From Streptomyces qaidamensis (lineage in GTDB: Bacteria > Actinomycetota > Actinomycetes > Streptomycetales > Streptomycetaceae): a stretch of 64,000 nucleotides of DNA. The stretch is taken from positions 2,294,001 through 2,358,000 of the forward strand of contig NZ_CP015098.1 of NCBI RefSeq assembly GCF_001611795.1. The letters are read 5' to 3'. Below are positions 10,462-18,494 of this stretch, in pieces (the first letter of the stretch is position 1; every line of letters begins with the position of its first letter). The position numbers and the translations under genes were made by a program. The notes beneath the pieces were generated by a model. It was not told the origin of the DNA, did not search any database, and saw only the letters and a list, made by a program, of their open reading frames with translations.

Positions 10462-11468
10462 CGGCGGCCGGCGGGACCGGACGGGGAGGGGGAACGGGCC
10501 CGGAGGGAACGGACTCACCGGGCACGGGCTCCGCGGACACGGGCTCCGCGGGCACGGACTCCGCGGTGGCCCGCGGTTTGCTGGTCGTCGGGGACGTCAT
10601 CACGGATGTCGTCGCGCGGCACACAGGGCCGCTCGCGGCCGGCACGGACACGACTGCGTCGATCCGGACGGTGGCGGGCGGTGCGGGCGCCAACGTGGCG
10701 TGCTGGGCAGCCCGCCGGGGAGCGGCGGACGTACGACTGCTCGGGCGGGTCGGGACGGATGGGGCTGCTTGGCACGAGCGGGAGTTGGTCGTCCACGGGG
10801 TGCGGCCGCAGCTCGTCGTCGACCCGCTGGTGCCGACCGGCACGGTGATCTGCATGGTCGACGGGGGCGCTGCGGCGGAGCGGACGTTCCTCACCGACAG
10901 CGGCGCGTCGGGGCGGCTCGGGCCCTCCGACTGGTCGGACGCGCTGCTCGACGGCGTGGACCGGCTGCACCTGTCGGGCTACCTCCTGTTCTCCGAGTCG
11001 AGCCGGGCTCTGGTGGCTGTTGCCCTGAAAGCCGCCCGCGCGCGTGGAGTGCCGTTGAGTCTTGACCCGGCTTCTGCCGGCTTCCTCGCGGAGCTGGGTG
11101 CCGAGCGGTTCCTGGCGCTGGTCGAGGGCGTGAACGTGCTGCTGCCCAGCCGGGACGAGGCGTGCCTGCTGACCGGGCTGGCGGACGCGGCCGAGGCGGC
11201 GGCCGAACTGAGCCTGCGCGTGCCGCTGGTCGTCGTCAAGCAGGGGCACGAGGGAGCAGTCGTGGCCCGCTCGGGGAAGGTACGCGCCCGCGTTCCGGCC
11301 GCACCGGCGACGCCACGGGACACGACCGGCGCCGGTGATGCCTTCACCGGCGCGTTCCTCGCCGCCCTGCTCGCGGGTGCCGGCCCGGAGGATGCCGCGG
11401 CGGAGGGCTGCCGGGCGGGCGCGCGAGCGGTGGAGCAGGTGGGCGGCAGACCACCCCTGCCCGGCTGA
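10458..11468 (+). CDS. psuK: PfkB family carbohydrate kinase, probable pseudouridine kinase
   Basis: A ribokinase-fold kinase of 336 aa. The PfkB signatures are present: GGAGANVACWAARRG in the substrate lid region (~75-90) and DTTGAGDAFTGAF with the catalytic Asp near the C-terminus. The fused position directly behind psuG, with a 4-nt overlap, makes pseudouridine kinase the most likely role, feeding pseudouridine 5'-phosphate to PsuG; adenosine or sugar kinases are alternatives by sequence alone. Odd feature: the first ~37 residues are a low-complexity Gly/Ser/Thr/Asp tail built from a 15-nt tandem repeat (10520-10564), so a start nearer residue 37 is also possible. Its 3' end lies in another short repeat. 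Confidence 0.85.
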   Translation: MTAAGGTGRGGGTGPEGTDSPGTGSADTGSAGTDSAVARGLLVVGDVITDVVARHTGPLAAGTDTTASIRTVAGGAGANVACWAARRGAADVRLLGRVGTDGAAWHERELVVHGVRPQLVVDPLVPTGTVICMVDGGAAAERTFLTDSGASGRLGPSDWSDALLDGVDRLHLSGYLLFSESSRALVAVALKAARARGVPLSLDPASAGFLAELGAERFLALVEGVNVLLPSRDEACLLTGLADAAEAAAELSLRVPLVVVKQGHEGAVVARSGKVRARVPAAPATPRDTTGAGDAFTGAFLAALLAGAGPEDAAAEGCRAGARAVEQVGGRPPLPG

Positions 11469-11500
11469 CCACCCCGGGCCCGGCTGACCACCCCTGCCGC
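11449..11500. repeat. Short 18-19 bp tandem repeat spanning the psuK stop
   Basis: The segment GACCACCCC-(T/G)G(C/G)-CCCGGCT is present about two and a half times between 11449 and 11500. An exact 15-mer CCGGCTGACCACCCC occurs at 11461 and 11480. The psuK stop codon lies within it. Confidence 0.75.
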
Positions 11501-11507
11501 TCCCTCG

Positions 11508-12296
11508 CTACTGCTTCCGCCCCCACGCCGAGATCATCGGCGCCGTCGTCAGATCGAGCGCACCGGACGTGACGTTCCCGAGGTGCCGGTCGATCTCCTG
11601 GTCCGTGGCGAGGCCTGCCGTGACGAGCTGGTCGCGGATCTGCCGGATCGTGACGGACTCCAGGGCCGCACAAGCCGGCGAGGTGAGGGGGAAGTAGGCG
11701 TCGGCCTGGACCCGGGCCAGTCCGGCCTCCCGGAGCAGTCGCGGCAGGGTGCGGCCGCACGGCAGGTCGGTCCCGCGATCGGCGAGCAGACTGCGGAAGC
11801 CCTGCCGCAGCCGGTTCGCGAGCTGCTGATCGGGGCCGTACTCGTCGGGGCAGGGCAGAGGCTGAAGGGAGGGGTCGGCGTCCTCGACAAGGAGGCGGCC
11901 GCCGGGGCGCAGTGCCTGGACCATGGACCGCAACGCCCGTTCCCGGTCGCTCACATGGACGAGGGCGAGGCGGGCGTGCACCAGGTCGAAGCCCTCCCCC
12001 GGCGGCTCCTTGGCGCCGAGCTCGTGGGCCCTGACCTCGACGGGTGGCCGGGCTGCGGAGGCGAGCCGTGAGGTGTCGGTGTCGGTCGCGACGACGCGTC
12101 CGGTCGGGCCGACCTTCTTCGCCAGCCAGGACACCACGGTGGTACCGGCGCCGACCTCCCAGCACCGCCAGCCGGATCCGACGCCGAGCGCTTCGAGGTG
12201 CCGGAACGTCGTGGGATCGAAGAGCGCGGCGAAGGCGCTGAAGTGCTCTGCCGCCTCGGTCTGCCGGTTGTCGAGGAGGTACCCGTCGGTTCGCAT
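11508..12296 (-). CDS. Class I SAM-dependent methyltransferase
   Basis: A Rossmann-fold methyltransferase of about 262 aa. Motif I is CWEVGAGTTVVSWLA (~40-55), motif II has VVATDTD, motif IV is FDLVHARLALVHV, and LRPGGRLLVEDAD is the post-IV strand. The C-terminal region is alpha-helical, as in small-molecule or polyketide-tailoring methyltransferases; the substrate is unknown. Two adjacent ATGs occur at 12296 and 12299; GAGG lies 4 nt from 12296, so I use that. A further upstream ATG at 12332 is possible. It is convergent with psuK and divergent from corA. Confidence 0.82.
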   Translation of the reverse strand: MRTDGYLLDNRQTEAAEHFSAFAALFDPTTFRHLEALGVGSGWRCWEVGAGTTVVSWLAKKVGPTGRVVATDTDTSRLASAARPPVEVRAHELGAKEPPGEGFDLVHARLALVHVSDRERALRSMVQALRPGGRLLVEDADPSLQPLPCPDEYGPDQQLANRLRQGFRSLLADRGTDLPCGRTLPRLLREAGLARVQADAYFPLTSPACAALESVTIRQIRDQLVTAGLATDQEIDRHLGNVTSGALDLTTAPMISAWGRKQ

Positions 12297-12361
12297 CATG
12301 CCTCGATCATCCCAGTTGTCCGACTTATCCATACCCGGCGACGCTCCGGCGGGGAGCCTCG

Positions 12362-12399
12362 CTTCCGCACGGAGACCCTGCTTCCGCACGAGAACCCTC
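12362..12399. repeat. 19-bp direct repeat, two copies, in the methyltransferase/corA gap
   Basis: GCTTCCGCACGGAGACCCT (12362-12380) is followed at once by GCTTCCGCACGAGAACCCT (12381-12399). The rest of the 309-bp divergent gap (12297-12605) shows no gene. A weak TTGTCC-type hexamer near 12315 is the only other signal I see. Confidence 0.8.
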
Positions 12400-12605
12400 T
12401 GCGGACGCCTCACTGCCCAGAACCGGCCGGCACGGGAATGCGTCGATGCAGCAGGGCCACGAGCCCGGGAGCGGCGTCCGTCCACAGCCGGGAACCAAGC
12501 GGAATGAGTCGTTTCCACAGGCTTACCCGCAGCTCACGCAGGCCTGGCAGACTGGCGCGGCAAGGCGCAGGAACGGCGCGAGAGGTTCCACGCAAGGAGA
12601 TCCGG

Positions 12606-13733
12606 ATGTCCATGGCAGGGAATCTGCGGAAGGTCACGAGCCTCGGTGGCGTCGGCGGCCTTCGCAAGGTGGCCCGGCTGGCCCGGCGGCGCCCGCGCGT
12701 CGACCTGAGCCACCCCGCCCGGTCCCCGCTGGGCTCCTCGGTGGTGAACTGCGTGACGTACCGGGACGGCGTCCGCACCCCCGCGCGCGGCGATCTGGTG
12801 GACACCGTGCAGTGGGTGCGCAAGAGCCGGGAGGGCTTCGTCTGGCTCGGTCTGCACGAGCCCACCGACCAGGAGTTCGCGGGCATCGCCGAACTCTTCG
12901 ATCTGCATCCGCTGGCCGTCGAGGACGCGATCGAGGCGCACCAGCGCCCCAAGCTGGAGCGCTACGGCGAGACGCTCTTCGCGGTGTTCAAGACGGTCTG
13001 CTACGTCGAGCACGAGGAACTGACGGCCACCAGCGAGGTGGTCAACACCGGCGAGATCATGCTGTTCGTCGGCGCGGACTTCGTGATCACGGTGCGGCAC
13101 GGCCGGCACGGCTCGCTCGGCCCGCTGCGCGAGGAGCTGGAGTCCGATCCCGGCCAGCTCGCCAAAGGCCCGTCTGCGGTGCTGCACGCGATCGCGGACC
13201 ACGTGGTCGACGACTACCTGACCGTCACGGACTCGGTGCAGGGGGACATCGACCAGGTCGAGACGGACGTGTTCTCGGAGTCCGGCGCGCGGACCGACCC
13301 GGGGCGCATCTACCAGCTCAAGCGTGAACTGCTGGAACTGAAGCGGGCGGTGGTGCCGCTCAGCCGGCCGCTGGAGGATCTCGCCACCCGGCCGATCCGG
13401 GTGGTCGACCCAGAGATACAGGCGTACTTCCGTGACGTCTCGGACCATCTGCTGCGGGCGAAGGAGCAGATCGCCGCCTTCGACGAACTGCTCAACTCCA
13501 TCCTGCAGGCGCACCTCGCGCAGGTCACGGTCGCGCAGAACGAGGACATGCGGAAGATCACGGCGTGGGCCGCGATCGTCGCCGTGCCGACGATGGTCTG
13601 CGGGGTCTACGGCATGAACTTCGACCACATGCCTGAGCTGCACTGGCGGTACGGCTACGGCATGGTGATCGGCGTGATATCCGCGGCGTGTCTTGCCCTG
13701 TACCGGGGATTCCGGCGCAGCGGCTGGCTCTGA
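12606..13733 (+). CDS. corA: CorA family magnesium/cobalt transporter
   Basis: A pentameric Mg2+ channel protein of 375 aa. It has a long cytoplasmic funnel domain (residues ~50-310) rich in charged helices, including a long stalk helix around ILQAHLAQVTVAQNEDM. Two C-terminal transmembrane helices follow. The universal GMN selectivity motif occurs as YGMNF at the end of TM1, and the extracellular loop follows it as DHMPELHW. The C-terminus ends in a basic RRSGWL tail. The ATG at 12606 has AAGGAG 6-7 nt upstream and is clearly better than upstream in-frame starts. It is monocistronic, with the CBS gene convergent 75 bp downstream. Confidence 0.95.
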   Translation: MSMAGNLRKVTSLGGVGGLRKVARLARRRPRVDLSHPARSPLGSSVVNCVTYRDGVRTPARGDLVDTVQWVRKSREGFVWLGLHEPTDQEFAGIAELFDLHPLAVEDAIEAHQRPKLERYGETLFAVFKTVCYVEHEELTATSEVVNTGEIMLFVGADFVITVRHGRHGSLGPLREELESDPGQLAKGPSAVLHAIADHVVDDYLTVTDSVQGDIDQVETDVFSESGARTDPGRIYQLKRELLELKRAVVPLSRPLEDLATRPIRVVDPEIQAYFRDVSDHLLRAKEQIAAFDELLNSILQAHLAQVTVAQNEDMRKITAWAAIVAVPTMVCGVYGMNFDHMPELHWRYGYGMVIGVISAACLALYRGFRRSGWL

Positions 13734-13807
13734 CGCGGGGACCGGCCTCTGATGCGGGGAGTGACCCGCGAAGGGTCTCCGGAGCGCCGGTGGGGTGATC
13801 CGCGGGG

Positions 13808-14236
13808 TCAGTGCATGGCAGTCGTGGCGTAGACGCTCTGCGCCCAGGATGCGATCTGGTCCTTCGCGAGATGCCGGGCCAGGTCGGCTTCGCTGATCAT
13901 GCCGACCAGGCGCTTGTCCCGGATCACGGGGAGCCTGCGGATCCGGTGCTCCCGCATCTCGCGCAACACCTCGCCGACATCGGCGTCCGCGTCGATCCAG
14001 CGGGGCGTTCCCTTGGCCATCTCGCCCGCGGTGACCCGGGCGGGGTCGTGGCCCATGGCGACGCAGCCGACGACGATGTCGCGGTCGGTGAGGATGCCGC
14101 AGAGCCGTTCGTTCTCGTCGCTGATGGGCAGGGCGCCGACGTTCAGTTCGCGCATGAGCTGGGCGGCGCGGTCGAGGGTTTCGTGGGCGGGGATCCACTG
14201 GGCGCCGCGGTGCATGATGTCTCCGGCGGTGGTCAT
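13808..14236 (-). CDS. CBS domain protein, tandem CBS pair
   Basis: A 142-aa stand-alone Bateman module. CBS1 spans about residues 7-60 (MTTAGDIMHRGA ... LCGILTDRDIVV) and CBS2 about 72-128 (GTPRWIDADADVGEVL ... KRLVGMISEADLARH). Such modules bind adenine nucleotides and are often energy or hypoxia responsive; in actinomycetes they resemble Hrp1-like proteins. The ATG at 14236 has GGAGGT 6 nt upstream. It has no operon partner and is convergent with corA. Confidence 0.92.
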   Translation of the reverse strand: MTTAGDIMHRGAQWIPAHETLDRAAQLMRELNVGALPISDENERLCGILTDRDIVVGCVAMGHDPARVTAGEMAKGTPRWIDADADVGEVLREMREHRIRRLPVIRDKRLVGMISEADLARHLAKDQIASWAQSVYATTAMH

Positions 14237-14344
14237 GGAGTACCTCCCGGTGCCGGACGGCCGGCGCGGCGCAGGACGCACCGCGAGTCCCGGCGCCCCT
14301 CATTCTCGCCGGGCCGCCGGATGCCCGCACACGCAAGCGGGCAC

Positions 14345-14480
14345 GGGGACTCCACACACGGAAACCCACCCGGGGACTCCGCACACGGAAGCCCACCCGG
14401 GGACTCCGCACACGGAAGTCCGCGCGGGACTCCACACACGGAAGTCCGCGCGGGGAGCCCACACGGAAGCCCTCATGGGA
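14345..14480. repeat. 27-bp degenerate tandem repeat array
   Basis: Units of the form GGGGACTCC(G/A)CACACGGAA followed by GCCCACCC or GTCCGCGC begin at 14345, 14372, 14399, 14425 and 14452, with a decayed copy near 14477. The unit is a multiple of three and leaves long open frames on both strands, but those frames are Gly/Pro/His/Ser low complexity. I read the 340-bp gap 14237-14578 as non-coding minisatellite. Confidence 0.85.
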
Positions 14481-14578
14481 GTCCACACCAAAGCAGGCAC
14501 GGGAGCCCGCCCAGGCCCAGCCGTCGGCCCGGCTCTCGCCCGGCATCCGCCCGGCGCCCGGACGTCGAGCCCCCTGGC

Positions 14579-15220
14579 TCAGCCGCTCCACGCCGGGTGG
14601 CGCGGATCGTCGGCCCGCACCAGGACGTCCGCTGTCCCCACCGGGTCCGCCTCGTGTTCGTAGCGCTCGAAGGCCGGAAGGGTCCAGAGCTCGGCCTCGG
14701 GGGTGCGGCGGCGCAGGGCGCCTGGGGTGAGGAGGACGTGGACGCTCAGATCGAAGGGGAACCAGTGCCGAAGGAGGAAGGGCCCGTGCAGCAACAGCAC
14801 GCCGCCGGGCGGCAGTTCGACGTAGGGGCTGCGGGTGGCGCGATCGACGGCCGGGTCCCACAGGTCGGGCAGCACGCGGCCGTCCCCGTCGGCTTCGAGC
14901 GGGCCGAACACCTCGCGCCACAGGGCGCCGGTGTCGTACCAGCCGTCGTAGTAGGCCTCGACGTCCTGGTGACCGTATTCGAGCCGTACGGAGGCGGGGC
15001 GCAGAAAGCCCTGCGTGCCCACGACGAGCGAGGAGCGGCCTCGTATGCGCAGCGCCTCACCGACCCGGTGGGCAAGGTCTCCCGGGCGGGCGGCGGGGGC
15101 CCCGTCGATGGCGATGCGCGGCCAGAGGCTGCCGTCGGCGGGCTTCAGGTCGAGCAGGCGCTCGGCGAGCAGGTCGCCGAGCCGTTCCCAGGTGATCGCT
15201 TCGAGTCGCACACGGCCCAT
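14579..15220 (-). CDS. Uridine kinase-like protein lacking a Walker A motif
   Basis: A 213-aa protein whose layout matches the streptomycete uridine kinase-like family: an early RIAIDGAP strand-loop, FLRPASVRLEYG followed by EAYYDGWYD, LLLHGPFLLRHW, and an HVLLTPGALRRRTP strand. In active members the first loop is GADGAGKT-like; here it reads GAPAARPGDL, so the P-loop Lys and Thr are absent and nucleotide phosphotransfer is doubtful. The ATG at 15220 stands without a strong SD. It is divergent from the DUF2293 gene. The end lies next to the 27-bp repeat array. It may be a degenerate kinase or a binding-only protein. Confidence 0.72.
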   Translation of the reverse strand: MGRVRLEAITWERLGDLLAERLLDLKPADGSLWPRIAIDGAPAARPGDLAHRVGEALRIRGRSSLVVGTQGFLRPASVRLEYGHQDVEAYYDGWYDTGALWREVFGPLEADGDGRVLPDLWDPAVDRATRSPYVELPPGGVLLLHGPFLLRHWFPFDLSVHVLLTPGALRRRTPEAELWTLPAFERYEHEADPVGTADVLVRADDPRHPAWSG

Positions 15221-15361
15221 GATGCGTCAGGCCGGGCAGGAGGCGTCCCGCCCGCCGACCGGGCGGCGCCCCGGGCCGGGCCCCGGCGGGCCCGCCACTC
15301 GGGAGGGGCGGCGACCGGATCGCCGGGGTCTGCGGTGGCATGCGTAGTTCGCGCTGCCGTG

Positions 15362-15379
15362 AGGGGGAATGAACCCCCT
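15362..15379 (+). promoter_or_regulatory. Hairpin covering the ribosome binding site of the DUF2293 gene
   Basis: AGGGGG (15362-15367), a 6-nt loop AATGAA, and CCCCCT (15374-15379) form a perfect 6-bp stem ending at the base before the ATG at 15380. The only SD-like sequence (AGGGGG) is inside the stem, so translation could be gated by this fold. Confidence 0.4.
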
Positions 15380-16078
15380 ATGGTCCCCCGCGCGACGCTC
15401 CCGCCTCTCACCGGACTTCTCGTCTTCCAGCCCCTCAAGCGGCGGTACTGCGCCGAGTGCCGCCGAGGACCGCTGCCGCTGCTCGCCCTCGAGGACGGCG
15501 CCCCGCGTTGCCTCGACTGCGCCGACCTCGGGCATCTGGTGTTCCTGCCGAGCGGCGACACCGCTCTGACCCGCAGATCGCGGGAGGAGAGCACGCTGTC
15601 GGCGGTGGTCGTGCGGTTCAACCGGCGCAAGAGCCGGTACGAACGGCAGGGCGTTCTGGTCGAGGAGGCGGCGCTCGCGCGGGCCGAGCAACGGTGCCTG
15701 GCGGACGCCGAGGCGCGACGGCGGCGCCGGGTGCGGGACGCGCGGCGGCGGGAGGCTCAGGACGCCCTGTTCGCGCGGGCGTTCGCGGCGGAGATACTCC
15801 GGCTGTTCCCCGGGTGCCCGGCCGCACGGGCGCGGGCCATCGCCCTGCACGCCTCGGAGCGGGGCAGCGGGCGGGTGGGCCGCAGCGCCGCGGGGCGCGC
15901 GCTGGCGGAGGGCTCGGTGACCTCGGCGGTCGTGGCGTCGGTACGGCATCTGGACACGCCGTACGACCGGCTGCTGATGAGCGGCGTGCCCAGGCACGAG
16001 GCTCGGCGGCGGATCGCGGCGGCGGTGGCGACGGTGCTGCGGGGGTGGACCGAGGCCGGGCTCGGTCCCACGGGGTGA
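15380..16078 (+). CDS. DUF2293 domain-containing protein
   Basis: A 232-aa protein. The N-terminal part has a CxxC...CxxC pair (YCAECRRGP and RCLDCADL), likely a zinc ribbon. A very Arg/Ala-rich central helix follows (ARRRRRVRDARRREAQ). The C-terminal DUF2293 region has RLFPGCPAARARAIA and SVRHLDTPYDRLLMSG-R-EAR-I segments. The function is unknown; similarity of the DUF2293 fold to nucleic-acid-associated modules is only a guess. The ATG at 15380 follows a hairpin; a GTG at 15359 in frame is an alternative. The reading frame remains open far upstream, but that part is repeat and antisense sequence. Confidence 0.8.
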   Translation: MVPRATLPPLTGLLVFQPLKRRYCAECRRGPLPLLALEDGAPRCLDCADLGHLVFLPSGDTALTRRSREESTLSAVVVRFNRRKSRYERQGVLVEEAALARAEQRCLADAEARRRRRVRDARRREAQDALFARAFAAEILRLFPGCPAARARAIALHASERGSGRVGRSAAGRALAEGSVTSAVVASVRHLDTPYDRLLMSGVPRHEARRRIAAAVATVLRGWTEAGLGPTG

Positions 16079-16257
16079 CGGACGGGAGAGACCCCGGGTG
16101 GCGTGCCGTCATGCCGTCGGCACGGCCGTTCGGCGGCCCGTGGACGTTCGCTTATGGCGCCGCGCCGTTCGGCCATGGTCACTGTGCTCGTACGGGAATT
16201 CACTGGTGGCGAGGAAGGGTGCCGGGCGGGATCCCGGCTGGACGGCGGGAGAGAGAC

Positions 16258-16737
16258 ATGATCGACGGACCGTACTTCGTGCTGACGGTGCTGGGTGTGC
16301 TCGGGACCGGCCTGGTGGCCGGGGTGTTCTGCGGATTCTCGACCTTCGTGATGCGGGGCCTGGGCATGCTGCCGCCGGCGCAGGGGGTCGCCGCGATGCA
16401 GGCGGTCAATGTGGCGGCGGTGACTCCGCCCTTCATGATCGTGTTCCTCGGATCGGCCGTGCTGTGCGCGGTGATCGCCGTTGTCACGTTCGTGCTGTGG
16501 CCGGACGAGGGGACGGTGGAGCTGCTGGTGGGCAGCGCGCTGTACCTGTTCGGGTCGTTCGGGCCGACCATGGTCGCGAACGTGCCGCGCAACGACGCCC
16601 TGGCCGAGCTGGAGCCGGGCACTCCGGAGGCGGCGGCGTACTGGCCGGTGTACCTGCGCGAGTGGACGCTGTGGAACCACGTCCGTACGGCGGCCTCGGC
16701 CGGGGCGGCGCTGGCGTACGTGCTGGCGCTCACCTGA
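16258..16737 (+). CDS. DUF1772 (anthrone oxygenase-like) membrane protein
   Basis: A 159-aa membrane protein with four hydrophobic helices (~6-28, 55-78, 85-105, 140-158). The family-typical N-P-N-like loop reads VPRNDALAEL and is followed by YLREWTLWNHVRTAAS. DUF1772 includes fungal anthrone oxygenases and many bacterial proteins of unknown role. The ATG at 16258 has GGGAGAGAG upstream. It is followed 164 bp later by the GltD-like gene on the same strand; no functional link is visible. Confidence 0.87.
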   Translation: MIDGPYFVLTVLGVLGTGLVAGVFCGFSTFVMRGLGMLPPAQGVAAMQAVNVAAVTPPFMIVFLGSAVLCAVIAVVTFVLWPDEGTVELLVGSALYLFGSFGPTMVANVPRNDALAELEPGTPEAAAYWPVYLREWTLWNHVRTAASAGAALAYVLALT

Positions 16738-16901
16738 CGGCTGACGGCCGTGCTACTCGGCGGACAGGCACCGGCCGGGAGGCGGACGTATCGTGGCGAA
16801 AAGAGTGCCGCCGGCGAGTGAGAACAGCTCCGCCCGACGACGCACGGCCTGGGCACCGGCCTCGTCCGGCCTGCCCCCCCGCGCACGCAAGGAAGACGGC
16901 C

Positions 16902-18392
16902 ATGGCCGATCCCAAGGGTTTCCTGACCACGCCCCGCCAGGAGTGGCCGCGCCGGCCGGTCGAGGAACGGGCGCGGGACTGGGACGAGGTCTACGTCCCC
17001 GGGGCGCTGCTGCCGATCATCAGCAAGCAGGCCGACCGTTGCATGGACTGCGGCATCCCCTTCTGCCACGACGCCTGCCCGCTGGGCAATCTGATCCCCG
17101 AGTGGAATGACCTGGTGTCCCGGGAGGACTGGCGGGCGGCCGCCGACCGGCTGCACGCCACGAACAACTTCCCGGAGTTCACCGGCCGGCTGTGCCCAGC
17201 GCCGTGCGAGGCGGGGTGTGTGCTGGCGATCAACCAGCCGGCCGTCACCATCAAGAACGTCGAGTGCGCGATCGCCGACCGGGCCTGGGAGGAGGGGTTC
17301 GCGCCGCCGAGGCCGCCGGAGCGGCTGTCCGGCAAGACGGTCGCGGTGATCGGTTCGGGCCCGACCGGGCTGGCCGCGGCGCAGCAGCTGACGCGGGCCG
17401 GGCACACGGTCGCCGTGTACGAGAGGGACGACCGGCTCGGCGGGCTGATGCGGTACGGCATTCCGGCGTTCAAGATGGAGAAGCACCATCTGGAGCGGCG
17501 GCTGGAGCAGATGCGGGCCGAGGGGACGAAGTTCCGGACGTCGACGGCGGTCGGGCGGGACATCGGGGCCGATGAGCTGCGCACCCGCTACGACGCCGTG
17601 GTGCTGGCCACGGGTGCGACCGCGTGGCGTGAACTGCCGGTGCCGGGGCGGGAGCTGACGGGCATTCATCAGGCGATGGAGTACCTGCCGCTGGCCAACC
17701 GGGTACGCGAGGGTGATCTGGAGACGTCCCCGCTGTCGGCGGCCGGGAAGCACGTCGTCATCGTCGGCGGCGGCGACACGGGGGCGGACTGTCTGGGCAC
17801 GGCCGTCCGGGAGGGCGCGGCGTCCGTGACCCAGCTGGACATCTACGCGCTGCCGGACGCGGAGCGCGACGAGGACACCGAGCCCTGGCCGACGTACCCG
17901 ATGCGGATCTACCGGCTGTCCGCCGCCCATGAAGAGGCCCGTGACCTGCGGACCGCCCCGGTCGCGGACGCGGATGCGCGGCTGTTCGCGGCGTCCACGC
18001 TGCGCTTCGACGGCGACGCGCAGGGACAGGTGCGCTCGCTGCACCTGGTCGAGGTGGACGCACGACGCCGTCCGATGGAGGGCACCGGGCGGACGCTCCC
18101 CGCCGACCTCGTGCTGCTCGCCCTCGGCTTCTCAGGGCCCGACCGGGAGGACGGCCTCGTCGACCAGCTGGGGCTGGAGATGGAGCCCCGCGGGACGATC
18201 GCGCGGGACTCCGGGTTCGCCACGAACGTGCCCGGGTTGTTCGCCGCGGGGGACGCGGCCCGGGGACAGTCGCTCATCGTGTGGGCGATCGCCGAGGGGC
18301 GGGCGGTGGCGGCGGCCGTCGACCGTCATCTGACGGGCAGTGCGAGGCTGCCGGCACCGATCGGGCCGTACGACCGGCCCATGGCGGTGTAG
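16902..18392 (+). CDS. GltD-like FAD/Fe-S NADPH oxidoreductase (glutamate synthase small subunit family)
   Basis: A 496-aa protein of the glutamate synthase beta-subunit family, which passes electrons from NADPH through FAD and Fe-S clusters. The N-terminal cysteine clusters are CMDCGIPFCHDACPLGN (~47-63) and LCPAPCEAGC (~95-105). The FAD site is VIGSGPTGLAAA (~145), the NADPH site IVGGGDTGADC (~290), and the second FAD motif is LFAAGDAARGQSL near the C-terminus. The ATG at 16902 has AAGGAAG upstream. No large-subunit gene (gltB) is in this window, so it may serve another acceptor or be a second copy. Its stop codon lies in a 17-bp repeat. Confidence 0.9.
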   Translation: MADPKGFLTTPRQEWPRRPVEERARDWDEVYVPGALLPIISKQADRCMDCGIPFCHDACPLGNLIPEWNDLVSREDWRAAADRLHATNNFPEFTGRLCPAPCEAGCVLAINQPAVTIKNVECAIADRAWEEGFAPPRPPERLSGKTVAVIGSGPTGLAAAQQLTRAGHTVAVYERDDRLGGLMRYGIPAFKMEKHHLERRLEQMRAEGTKFRTSTAVGRDIGADELRTRYDAVVLATGATAWRELPVPGRELTGIHQAMEYLPLANRVREGDLETSPLSAAGKHVVIVGGGDTGADCLGTAVREGAASVTQLDIYALPDAERDEDTEPWPTYPMRIYRLSAAHEEARDLRTAPVADADARLFAASTLRFDGDAQGQVRSLHLVEVDARRRPMEGTGRTLPADLVLLALGFSGPDREDGLVDQLGLEMEPRGTIARDSGFATNVPGLFAAGDAARGQSLIVWAIAEGRAVAAAVDRHLTGSARLPAPIGPYDRPMAV

Positions 18393-18431
18393 ACGGCATG
18401 GCGGTGTGGACGGCATGGCGGTGTGTAGACG
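18380..18431. repeat. 17-bp tandem repeat, three copies, over the gltD-like stop codon
   Basis: CATGGCGGTGTAGACGG, CATGGCGGTGTGGACGG and CATGGCGGTGTGTAGACG lie end to end from 18380. The first copy contains the last codons and TAG stop of the upstream gene. Confidence 0.88.
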
Positions 18432-18494
18432 TCCTGCCGCCGGGCGGGGCCGCAGCGGCCGTTGGGCCGGTACCGGCCGCTGCCCCCGCGGACG

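Noticed and set aside
13811..15379. Very long open frame leading into the DUF2293 gene.
   Set aside because: It is antisense to the CBS and kinase-like genes and runs through the 27-bp repeats; only the part from 15380 looks like protein.
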